Shown here one piece after another: positions 1 through 5,334 of a stretch of 5,833 bases of DNA. The notes beneath the pieces were generated by a model. That model had not been told where the DNA came from, did no database searches, and worked only from the letters and a program-made list of their open reading frames with translations. Within the stretch, counting starts at the first letter, position 1. The number at the start of each line of letters is the position of its first letter. The stretch is from an uncultured Oscillospiraceae bacterium (GTDB taxonomy: Bacteria; Bacillota; Clostridia; Oscillospirales; Oscillospiraceae), in NCBI GenBank assembly GCA_944385305.1, contig CALWWS010000204.1, forward strand, positions 1-5,833, in the 5' to 3' direction. The position numbers and the translations under genes are program-made.

Positions 1-2
1 AC

Positions 3-509
3 ACCTTCCGGGCCGCCGCCGCCGACCAGCTGGAGATCTGGAGCGGGCGCAGCGGAGTGGAGATCGTCCGCCAGCACGAGGGGGCGGACCCCGCCGCCGT
101 GGTGTTTGACGCTCTGTCCGCCGCCAAGGCCAGAGGGGCCGACGTGGTGCTCATCGATACCGCCGGGCGGCTGCACAACAAGCAGAACCTGATGAACGAC
201 CTGAACAAAATTTCCCGGGTCATCGACCGGGAACTGCCCGGCTGCGACCGGGAGACCTTGCTGGTGCTGGACGCCACCACCGGCCAGAACGGCCTCATCC
301 AGGCCAAGCAGTTCAAGGAGGCGGCGGGGATCACCGGCATCGTGCTCACCAAGCTGGATGGCAGCGCCAAGGGCGGCATTGTGGTGGCCATCGCCCAACA
401 GCTGCAAATCCCTGTGAAGTATATCGGCGTGGGGGAGGGGATCGACGATCTCATGCCCTTCGAGCCGGAAACCTTTGTGGAGGCGCTGATTTATGGTGAA
501 AAGGATTGA
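3..509 (+). CDS. ftsY: Signal recognition particle receptor FtsY (3' part, cut by window edge)
   Basis: C-terminal 168 residues of FtsY, the membrane-associated SRP-receptor GTPase that docks SRP-ribosome complexes at the Sec translocon. The reading frame is already open at the window edge (from base 3), so the N-terminal A and N domains and the P-loop lie outside. Visible are the [11 protein letters not shown] segment at the very start, the G3 motif in [10 protein letters not shown], the TGQN element, the G4 motif TKLDG followed by SAKGG, and the C-terminal [13 protein letters not shown] closing segment. [14 protein letters not shown] and the short tail after the G domain fit FtsY rather than its paralogue Ffh, which would carry a methionine-rich M domain here; the protein instead stops about 35 residues after IGVGE. 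The last 17 nt overlap the start of rph, suggesting translational coupling. Nothing looks broken in the visible part. Identification is by family motif recognition. Confidence 0.96.
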   Translation, partial: TFRAAAADQLEIWSGRSGVEIVRQHEGADPAAVVFDALSAAKARGADVVLIDTAGRLHNKQNLMNDLNKISRVIDRELPGCDRETLLVLDATTGQNGLIQAKQFKEAAGITGIVLTKLDGSAKGGIVVAIAQQLQIPVKYIGVGEGIDDLMPFEPETFVEALIYGEKD

Positions 510-1197
510 CGGCCGGGCAGCGGATGAGCTGCGGGCTGTGGAAATTATCCCCTATATCAACCAATTTGCGGAGGGCTCCTGCCTCATCCGCTGCGGAAAT
601 ACCCACGTGATCTGCTGCGCCAGCGTGGAGGAGGGCGCGCCCCGCCACGTCCCGGAGGGAGAGGGATGGGTGACGGCGGAGTACTCCATGCTCCCCCGTG
701 CCAACCGGGAGCGCTCCCGGCGGGACATCTCCAAGCTCAAGCTCTCCCCCCGCTCGGCGGAGATCCAGCGGCTCCTCGGCCGGGCTCTGCGGGCCTGCGT
801 GGACCGGAAGAAGCTGGGGCCCTGCACCGTCACCGTGGACTGCGACGTGCTCCAGGGGGACGGCGGCACCCGCACCGCCAGCGTCACCGGGGGCTATGTG
901 GCCCTGGCCCTGGCCCTGAAGAAGATGGGGGCCCAGGACGCCCTCATCGGCAGCGTGGCCGCCGTGTCCGCCGGGATTGTGGACGACGAGCTGCTGCTGG
1001 ATCTGTGCTATGAGGAGGACTCCTCCGCCCAGGTGGATCTCAACTGCGTGATGACCGGGAAAGGGGAACTGGTGGAGATCCAGGGCACCGGAGAGGGCCG
1101 CGCCTTCACTGTGGCCGAGCAGCAGCAGCTGGTGGCCCTGTGCGGGAAGGGCATTACCCGCCTGCAGGCCATCCAGCGTCAGATTTTGGAGGGATAA
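493..1197 (+). CDS. rph: Ribonuclease PH (tRNA nucleotidyltransferase)
   Basis: RNase PH, a phosphate-dependent 3'-to-5' exoribonuclease that trims tRNA 3' ends and helps degrade structured RNA; the family works as a ring-shaped hexamer in the cytoplasm. The 234-residue product is close to the usual 235 to 255. It opens with the family signature [11 protein letters not shown], then shows [11 protein letters not shown], the [11 protein letters not shown] block, the basic RERSRRD stretch, [15 protein letters not shown], and the core [17 protein letters not shown]. The two aspartates expected to hold the catalytic metal are in [12 protein letters not shown] (D176 and D182), and EIQGTGEG follows. 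The ATG at 493 is preceded by GGAGG (479-483) with a 9-nt spacer and starts inside the last codons of ftsY. rdgB follows after 3 nt; rph next to rdgB is a recurrent pair in Firmicutes (for example rph-ysnA in B. subtilis). No truncation or missing key residue is seen. Confidence 0.97.
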   Translation: MVKRIDGRAADELRAVEIIPYINQFAEGSCLIRCGNTHVICCASVEEGAPRHVPEGEGWVTAEYSMLPRANRERSRRDISKLKLSPRSAEIQRLLGRALRACVDRKKLGPCTVTVDCDVLQGDGGTRTASVTGGYVALALALKKMGAQDALIGSVAAVSAGIVDDELLLDLCYEEDSSAQVDLNCVMTGKGELVEIQGTGEGRAFTVAEQQQLVALCGKGITRLQAIQRQILEG

Positions 1198-1200
1198 GGG

Positions 1201-1800
1201 ATGAAACTGGTACTGGCCAGCAAAAATCCCCACAAGCTCACCGAGATGCAGGCCATCCTGGCCCAGCTGGGCGTGGAGGTGGTGCTGGAGCGCGACGTGG
1301 GGGCGGACGTGGAGGTGGAGGAGACGGGCGCCACCTTTGAGGAGAACGCCTTTTTGAAGGCCCGGGCGGTAATGGAGACCACCGGCCTGCCCGCCGTGGC
1401 GGACGACTCGGGACTGTGTGTGGACGCGCTCAACGGCGCGCCGGGGGTGTACTCCGCCCGGTACGGCGGGCCGGAGTTGGACGACGAAGGGCGCTACCGG
1501 CTGCTGCTGGACAACCTGCGGGGCCAGCTGGACCGGCGGGGGAAGTTCGTCTCCTGCATCTGCTGCTGTTTCCCCAACGGGGACAGGGTGGAGGCCCGGG
1601 GGGAGTGCCCCGGCACCATCGCCTACGCCCCCCGGGGGGAGGGGGGCTTCGGGTACGACCCGGTGTTCTTCCTGCCCCAGATGAAAAAGACCTTTGCCCA
1701 GCTGACGGCGGAAGAGAAGAACGCCGTCTCTCACCGGGGCGTGGCCCTGCGTGCATTTCAAACGGAATTGGAGAAGTATCTCAATGGAATTAACGAGTAA
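1201..1800 (+). CDS. rdgB: XTP/dITP diphosphatase (RdgB/HAM1 family)
   Basis: Non-canonical purine NTP pyrophosphatase that hydrolyses XTP, ITP and dITP to the monophosphates, keeping deaminated purines out of DNA and RNA; cytosolic, Mg-dependent and usually dimeric. The 199 residues match the normal family length. Family signatures in order: LASKNPHK at 5-12 (the SxNxxK substrate-binding motif, S7, N9, K12), ATFEENAFLKA around 44-54, ADDSGLCVDAL with the expected catalytic aspartate D69, GAPGVYSARY, GGFGYDPVFF (F150 to D153) and SHRG (177-180) near the end. ATG 1201 follows GGAGGG at 1188-1193, which sits in the last codons of rph. The 3' end overlaps yhbY by 17 nt. By association it belongs with rph and yhbY in a nucleic-acid quality-control and ribosome cluster. 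All key residues are present. Confidence 0.97.
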   Translation: MKLVLASKNPHKLTEMQAILAQLGVEVVLERDVGADVEVEETGATFEENAFLKARAVMETTGLPAVADDSGLCVDALNGAPGVYSARYGGPELDDEGRYRLLLDNLRGQLDRRGKFVSCICCCFPNGDRVEARGECPGTIAYAPRGEGGFGYDPVFFLPQMKKTFAQLTAEEKNAVSHRGVALRAFQTELEKYLNGINE

Positions 1801-2092
1801 ACAGCGCGCCCAGCTGCGGGGCCTGGCCAACGGCATTGACACCATCGTCCACATCGGCAAGGACGGCATCGGGGAGAATCAGACCAAGCAGGCCGACGAC
1901 GCCCTGGAGGCTAGGGAGCTCATTAAGTGCAAGGTGCTGGAGAACAGCCTGCTCACCAGCCGGGAGGCGGCGGAACAGCTGGCCCGGGCCGTCCGGGCGG
2001 AAGTGGTGCAGGTGATTGGAACTAAATTCGTGCTCTACCGTCAAAGCCATAACAAAGAGAAAAAGGACAAGATTGTCCTGGTGAAGCGGTAG
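1784..2092 (+). CDS. yhbY: CRS1-YhbY domain ribosome assembly RNA-binding protein
   Basis: Small RNA-binding protein (102 residues) of the YhbY/YqeI family, associated with pre-50S ribosomal particles and thought to assist large-subunit assembly. The whole protein is one CRM (CRS1-YhbY) domain with a KH-like fold: MELTSKQRAQLRGLAN at the start, then VHIGKDGI containing the GxxG-type loop (GKDG, residues 25-28), ALEARELIKCKVLENS in the middle, and VVQVIGTKFVLYRQS near the C-terminus followed by a lysine-rich tail. The ATG at 1784 was chosen over an upstream in-frame GTG (1751) because it gives the conserved family N-terminus and has GGAG at 1770-1773; the upstream extension would merely overlap rdgB further. 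It overlaps rdgB by 17 nt and precedes nadD by 21 nt. The yhbY-nadD-yqeK-rsfS order corresponds to yqeI-yqeJ-yqeK-yqeL of B. subtilis. Confidence 0.94.
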   Translation: MELTSKQRAQLRGLANGIDTIVHIGKDGIGENQTKQADDALEARELIKCKVLENSLLTSREAAEQLARAVRAEVVQVIGTKFVLYRQSHNKEKKDKIVLVKR

Positions 2093-2113
2093 GGCTGCCG
2101 AGGGGGAAGTAGT

Positions 2114-3310
2114 ATGAACTTGGGTATCTACGGCGGTTCCTTCAACCCGCCCCATCTGGGGCACTCCAGTGCGGCCCGGCTGGCCATGGAGCAACTGGGG
2201 CTGGACAAGCTGATCTTTGTCCCCGCCGCCCATCCGCCCCACAAGCAGCTGCCCGCCGACGCCCCCCAGCCGGAGGATCGCCTGGCCATGACCGCCCTGG
2301 CGGCGGACGGGATGCTGCTGCCCGACCGGGTGGAGGTCAGCCCCATGGAGCTGGAGCGAGAGGGGCCCAGCTACACCGCCGACACCATGGAGCAGCTGCG
2401 CCGGGAGTACCCTGAGGCCCAGCTGTGGCTGCTCATGGGGGCGGACATGCTTCTCTCCCTCCAGGACTGGCACCAGCCGGAGAAGATCCTCGCCCTCACG
2501 GGCGTGGCCGCCTTCGCCCGATCCGGCGGGGACAGCCAGGCCCGGCTGGAGGAGCACGCGGCCATGCTGCAGGAGCGGTTCAGCGGCCAGGTGCGGGTGC
2601 TGCCCGCCCCGGAGCCGGTGGAGATCTCCTCCACCCGCCTGCGGGAGCTGCTTGCCCGGGGGGAGGGGACGGAGTACCTCCACCCGTCGGTGTACGGCTA
2701 CATCATCCGCCGGGGTCTCTACGGGGTGGACTACGACCTCAAGCACCTGCCGGAGCGGGAGCTGGAGGCCTGCGCCTGCTCCATGATGCGGGCCAAGCGC
2801 ATCGCCCACGTCCAGGGCACCCGGGACGAGGCCGTCCGCCTGGCCAAGCGTTGGGGGGCCAACCAGGAGCACGCCGCCCGGGCCGCCCTGCTCCACGACT
2901 GCACGAAATATTTGGACATGCAGCAGCAGTTGCAATTGTGCCATCAGTATGGTATTGTACTAGATGATTTGGAGCAGCGGGCCGTCAAGCTGCTCCACGC
3001 CAAGACCGGGGCCTGGGTGGCCCGGGACGTGTACGGCGAGCCGGAGGAGGTATTCCAGGCCATCTACTGGCACACCACCGGCAAGGCGGACATGACCCTG
3101 CTGGAGAAGATCCTCTACATCGCCGACTATATGGAGCCCACCCGGAGCTTTGACGGGGTGGAGCGCCTGCGGGAGCTGGCTTACCGGGATCTGGACCAGG
3201 CGGTTCTGGCCGGGTGCGAGATGAGCATCGCGGAGATGGCCCAGCGGGGCCTGCCGGTGCACTATAATACGGTAGAGGCAAGAGATTTTTTAATAAAAGC
3301 GGATATCTGA
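2114..3310 (+). CDS. nadD: Fused NadD-YqeK: nicotinate-nucleotide adenylyltransferase + HD-domain Ap4A hydrolase
   Basis: One uninterrupted 398-codon frame encodes two proteins that are separate in B. subtilis (yqeJ and yqeK). Residues 1 to about 203 are NadD, which joins nicotinate mononucleotide and ATP to make deamido-NAD: GIYGGSFNPPHLGH with HxGH at 14-17, VPAAHPPHK, GPSYTADTMEQLR, LLMGADML, and the late ISSTRLREL motif (171-179). The domain ends in the typical YIIRRGLYG. Residues from about 205 to 398 are YqeK, an HD-fold symmetrical diadenosine-tetraphosphate hydrolase (Ap4A to two ADP): H232, LLHD with H261-D262, KLLHAKTG with H295, YWHTTGK with H320, and ILYIADYMEP with D338. All expected metal-binding positions are therefore present, and neither half is shortened. 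There is almost no linker. Start ATG 2114 follows AGGGGG at 2101-2106. No well-placed ribosome site was found for separate YqeK translation; the nearest in-frame ATG (codon 224) has GGAGG about 14 nt upstream, too far. The gene symbol refers to the first half. Confidence 0.95.
   Translation: MNLGIYGGSFNPPHLGHSSAARLAMEQLGLDKLIFVPAAHPPHKQLPADAPQPEDRLAMTALAADGMLLPDRVEVSPMELEREGPSYTADTMEQLRREYPEAQLWLLMGADMLLSLQDWHQPEKILALTGVAAFARSGGDSQARLEEHAAMLQERFSGQVRVLPAPEPVEISSTRLRELLARGEGTEYLHPSVYGYIIRRGLYGVDYDLKHLPERELEACACSMMRAKRIAHVQGTRDEAVRLAKRWGANQEHAARAALLHDCTKYLDMQQQLQLCHQYGIVLDDLEQRAVKLLHAKTGAWVARDVYGEPEEVFQAIYWHTTGKADMTLLEKILYIADYMEPTRSFDGVERLRELAYRDLDQAVLAGCEMSIAEMAQRGLPVHYNTVEARDFLIKADI
2930..2958 (+). 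promoter_or_regulatory. Possible internal sigma-A promoter inside the yqeK half
   Basis: TTGCAA (2930-2935), 17 nt, then TATTGT (2953-2958) preceded by TG at 2950-2951, giving an extended -10 (TGnTATTGT). Each hexamer matches the consensus at four of six positions. It lies in a conspicuous AT-rich, codon-atypical patch of an otherwise very GC-rich gene. If active it would transcribe the lcp gene and rsfS apart from the upstream genes. The amino acids encoded here are ordinary for YqeK, so the site may be a by-product of codon choice. Inference only; no experimental support is visible. Confidence 0.3.
3263..3268 (+). promoter_or_regulatory. Perfect -10-like TATAAT ahead of the LCP gene (weak candidate)
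   Basis: A consensus TATAAT lies in the last codons of the yqeK half, about 55 nt upstream of the LCP start codon. No recognisable -35 element sits 16 to 18 nt upstream (the sequence there is CCCAGCG-like), and there is no TGn extension. It is created by the codons CAC TAT AAT ACG, using A/T-ended codons uncommon in this gene. It may add a little transcription of the downstream genes or may be chance. Confidence 0.18.
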
Positions 3311-3323
3311 AAGGAATCAAGGA

Positions 3324-4865
3324 ATGAGCCCGGTAGAGAAAAAGACAGCGCAGGGCGGCGCCCGCATACAGCAGGGGGCCGGACAGAAAAAGAAGAAGAC
3401 CCCCCGCACCCCCACGCAGAAGCTGCTGCGGGTGCTCTATATTATCCTTACGGTACTGGCCGCCATCATTGTGGTTTTGTTTATCGCCTACAAGCTGCTG
3501 GTGGTCAAGCCCACCATCCCCAGCCAGTCGGGGGACTCCTCCACCGACCAGAACGAGGAGCTGGTGGAGCCCACCTCGGGGCCCAAGCTGTCGGGGGACC
3601 GGAAGGAGGAGTTTTACACCTTCATGCTGGTGGGCCGGGACACCGGCGGCGGCGGCAACACGGACACCATTATGGTGGTGGCCTACGACATCCCCAACCA
3701 GCAGCTCAACGTGATGAGCATCCCCCGTGACACCATGGTAAACGTGCCCTGGGACATCAAGCGCATAAACTCGGTGTACAACTACGCACCCTACTATGAC
3801 AAGGAGGGTATCCCCTTCCTGAAGGAGGAAGTCTCCGCCCTCATCGGTTTCCGGCCCGACTACTCGGTGACCATCGAGTGGGAGGCGGTGGGCGAGCTGG
3901 TGGACGCCATCGGCGGGGTGATGTTTGAGGTGCCCATCGACATGAACTACGACGACCCCACCCAGGATCTCCACATCCACCTCAGCACCGGCTACCAGGA
4001 GATCGACGGGGACAAGGCCATGCAGCTGCTGCGCTGGCGGAAGAACTCCACCGCCAGCGGCCAGGTCTATGGCGGCTACCCCAACGGGGATCTGGGCCGC
4101 ATTGAGACCCAGCAGGCCTTCCTCACGGCGGTGATCGAGAAGTGCCTGAACAGCATGACCGACCTGGGCACCATCTCCAAGATGGTCAAAATCTTCCTGG
4201 CCAATGTGGAGTCTGATCTTACGGCCAACAACCTGGCCTGGTTTGCCCAGGAGGCCGTTCTGGGCGGGCTGAAGATGGAGAATGTGAACTTCATGACCCT
4301 GCCCAACGAGGGGGCCAGCGTGTACAGCCGCACCTACGGCAACTACCAGTCCTATGTGGTGCCCATCGCCGACGAGATGCTGGAGATGGTCAACGACTAC
4401 TTCAACCCCTACCTGGAGGATGTGGAGCTCAACGGGCTGGATCTGATGAGCGTCAACTCCAACGGCACCCTCTCCTCCACCACCGGACATGTGGAGGACA
4501 GCAAGGCCACCGTGGTCACCTCCCGGCCCTCCTCCTCGTCCTCCTCCAGCAAGCCCACCGAGGACCCGGCCCCGGCCCAGCCCGAGCCCAGCGAGAGTGT
4601 ACAGCCCACCGAGAGCCAGCCGGCCACCGAGAGCCCGGCCCAGACGGATACGCCGTCGGCCAGCCCCAGCGCGTCGCCGTCGGCCAGCCCCAGCACGTCG
4701 CCGTCGGCCAGCCCCAGCGCCTCTCCGTCGGGCAGTCCCAGCGCCTCGCCCTCGCCCAGTCCAAGTACCTCTCCGTCGGCCAGCCCCAGCGCGTCGCCGT
4801 CGGTCAGCCCGTCCGCCGACCCCTCTCCCGGAGAGTACGGCCCGGGGATGGAGCCTGTTGAATAA
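3324..4865 (+). CDS. LytR-CpsA-Psr (LCP) family cell-envelope glycopolymer transferase with Ser/Pro-rich tail
   Basis: LCP proteins transfer polyprenyl-phosphate-linked glycopolymers (teichoic acids, capsule) onto peptidoglycan outside the membrane. The 513-residue product has a basic cytoplasmic N-terminus (QKKKKTPRTP), one membrane segment at about 36-60 (VLYIILTVLAAIIVVLFIAY), a short acidic linker, then the LCP domain from about 93 to 270. Visible signatures are LVGRDTGG (R105, D106), NTDTIM (D114), SIPRDTMVNV (R135, D136), RINSVYNYA, LRWRKNS (R237, R239) and LGRIETQQAF (R259, Q263, Q264), matching the arginines and aspartates that bind the polyprenyl pyrophosphate and metal in known LCP structures. 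From about residue 400 the protein is a low-complexity Ser/Pro/Ala/Thr/Glu tail ending in seven 8-residue PSASPSAS-like repeats (444-499), presumably extracellular. ATG 3324 follows AAGGA at 3311-3315, 13 nt after the previous stop. LCP genes between yqeK and rsfS recur in Clostridia, as far as I recall. The exact polymer substrate cannot be told. Confidence 0.93.
   Translation: MSPVEKKTAQGGARIQQGAGQKKKKTPRTPTQKLLRVLYIILTVLAAIIVVLFIAYKLLVVKPTIPSQSGDSSTDQNEELVEPTSGPKLSGDRKEEFYTFMLVGRDTGGGGNTDTIMVVAYDIPNQQLNVMSIPRDTMVNVPWDIKRINSVYNYAPYYDKEGIPFLKEEVSALIGFRPDYSVTIEWEAVGELVDAIGGVMFEVPIDMNYDDPTQDLHIHLSTGYQEIDGDKAMQLLRWRKNSTASGQVYGGYPNGDLGRIETQQAFLTAVIEKCLNSMTDLGTISKMVKIFLANVESDLTANNLAWFAQEAVLGGLKMENVNFMTLPNEGASVYSRTYGNYQSYVVPIADEMLEMVNDYFNPYLEDVELNGLDLMSVNSNGTLSSTTGHVEDSKATVVTSRPSSSSSSSKPTEDPAPAQPEPSESVQPTESQPATESPAQTDTPSASPSASPSASPSTSPSASPSASPSGSPSASPSPSPSTSPSASPSASPSVSPSADPSPGEYGPGMEPVE
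4653..4820 (+). repeat. 24-nt in-frame tandem repeat (about 7 units) encoding PSASPSAS-like octapeptides
   Basis: Seven consecutive 24-nt units start at 4653, 4677, 4701, 4725, 4749, 4773 and 4797. Units 1 and 6 are identical at the DNA level, unit 2 differs from them by one base and unit 3 only in its last few bases; units 4, 5 and 7 are more diverged. They encode PSASPSAS, PSASPSTS, PSASPSAS, PSGSPSAS, PSPSPSTS, PSASPSAS and PSVSPSAD. Because the period is a multiple of three, gain or loss of units keeps the frame, so the length of the LCP tail could vary between strains. The third-position differences between units argue that the array is not a very recent expansion, apart from the near-identical units 1, 2, 3 and 6. 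Confidence 0.9.
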
Positions 4866-4878
4866 AGGAGTGCAGCCC

Positions 4879-5238
4879 ATGACAGCAAGAGAGATAGCCC
4901 TGGCGGCGGCCAAGGCCCTGGACGATAAGAAGGGTCAGGAGATCAAGGTGCTGGAGACCGGGGAGCTGACCACCCTGGCCGACTACTTTGTCATCTGCTC
5001 GGCCACCTCCACCACCCAGATCAAGGCCCTGGCCGACGAGTGCGAGCGGGTGCTCAAGCTGGCGGGGGAGGCCCCCCACCACATTGAGGGCCACCGGGGC
5101 GGCACCTGGGTGCTGCTGGACTTCTCCAGCGTGGTCATCCACATTTTTAACGACGAGGCCCGCAAGTTCTACGACCTGGAGCGCCTGTGGAGCGACGCCA
5201 GGCCGGTGGACATCAGCGGCATCCTCCACGAGAATTAA
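4879..5238 (+). CDS. rsfS: Ribosomal silencing factor RsfS (YbeB/YqeL/Iojap family)
   Basis: RsfS binds ribosomal protein uL14 on the free 50S subunit and blocks joining with the 30S, lowering translation when nutrients run short. The 119-residue product is the usual length and is one complete domain: AREIALAAAKALDDKKG helix at the start, IKVLETGELTTLADYFVIC with the conserved ADYFVI core (34-39), SATSTTQIKALAD, then HHIEGHRGGTWVLLDFSSVVIHIF and FYDLERLW near the C-terminus. ATG 4879 follows AAAGGAG at 4864-4870, which overlaps the stop codon of the LCP gene, so the two are likely translationally linked. The frame is open far upstream, but only because the Ser/Pro repeat DNA has no stops in any frame; the GTG at 4870 falls on the ribosome site and is unlikely to be used. 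It is the last gene before the terminator, and its link with nadD-yqeK follows the conserved Firmicutes order. Confidence 0.96.
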   Translation: MTAREIALAAAKALDDKKGQEIKVLETGELTTLADYFVICSATSTTQIKALADECERVLKLAGEAPHHIEGHRGGTWVLLDFSSVVIHIFNDEARKFYDLERLWSDARPVDISGILHEN

Positions 5239-5248
5239 AAAAGCCTGA

Positions 5249-5275
5249 CCGGGGCGCGAAAGCGCCCCGGTTTTT
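5249..5275 (+). terminator. Rho-independent terminator after rsfS
   Basis: A perfect 9-bp GC-rich stem (CCGGGGCGC at 5249-5257 and GCGCCCCGG at 5262-5270) with a GAAA tetraloop is followed directly by TTTTT (5271-5275). The stem can extend by an A-T pair at its base. A run of A lies upstream (5237-5242), but the opposite strand carries no gene arriving from the right, so the orientation is + . It closes the ftsY-to-rsfS unit only 10 nt after the rsfS stop codon. Confidence 0.95.
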
Positions 5276-5276
5276 C

Positions 5277-5305
5277 TTGCAATCTCCCCACGATTCTATT
5301 ATAAT
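5277..5305 (+). promoter_or_regulatory. Sigma-A promoter of leuS
   Basis: TTGCAA (5277-5282) and a perfect TATAAT (5300-5305) are separated by the optimal 17 nt. The -35 box starts one base after the terminator's T run. Transcription would begin near 5312, leaving an untranslated leader of about 23 nt before the leuS GTG. This is the most AT-rich non-coding stretch in the window. Confidence 0.82.
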
Positions 5306-5312
5306 ATCGTGG
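5288..5312. promoter_or_regulatory. Inverted repeat centred on the leuS -10 box (possible operator)
   Basis: CCACGAT (5288-5294), 11 nt, ATCGTGG (5306-5312): a perfect 7-bp inverted repeat whose centre (5300) lies at the -10 box. The inner ATTATAAT is itself palindromic. Most of it lies upstream of the predicted transcript start, so it is more plausibly a site for a dimeric DNA-binding protein than an RNA hairpin. No regulator can be named from the sequence, and a chance origin is possible. Confidence 0.35.
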
Positions 5313-5334
5313 ATTGAACAACTTTGAGGAAAGC

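Noticed and set aside
1751..1783. An earlier GTG start for yhbY
   Set aside because: The ATG at 1784 gives the conserved family N-terminus and has its own GGAG; the extension does not resemble the family.
2764..2785. Separate translation start for a stand-alone YqeK at the ATG of codon 224
   Set aside because: GGAGG at 2764-2768 is about 14 nt from the ATG, too far for efficient initiation, and the start would remove the first helix before H232.
4653..4820. CRISPR array or other non-coding repeat array
   Set aside because: The units are direct, contiguous and in frame with the LCP protein, without unique spacers; they encode Ser/Pro octapeptides.
4489..4878. A 130-codon N-terminal extension of rsfS with a proline/arginine-rich sequence
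   Set aside because: It is the out-of-frame reading of the LCP Ser/Pro tail. The ATG at 4879 has a strong ribosome site and gives the normal RsfS length.
451..4913. Long open frames on the minus strand (451-1869, 1790-2944, 2985-4913)
   Set aside because: They lie opposite well-identified genes, have low-complexity compositions rich in Gly, His, Leu, Arg and Pro, show no family motifs, and are expected in GC-rich DNA where stop codons are scarce.
5239..5334. T-box or other riboswitch upstream of leuS
   Set aside because: No room between the terminator, promoter and start codon, and no T-box sequence was seen.
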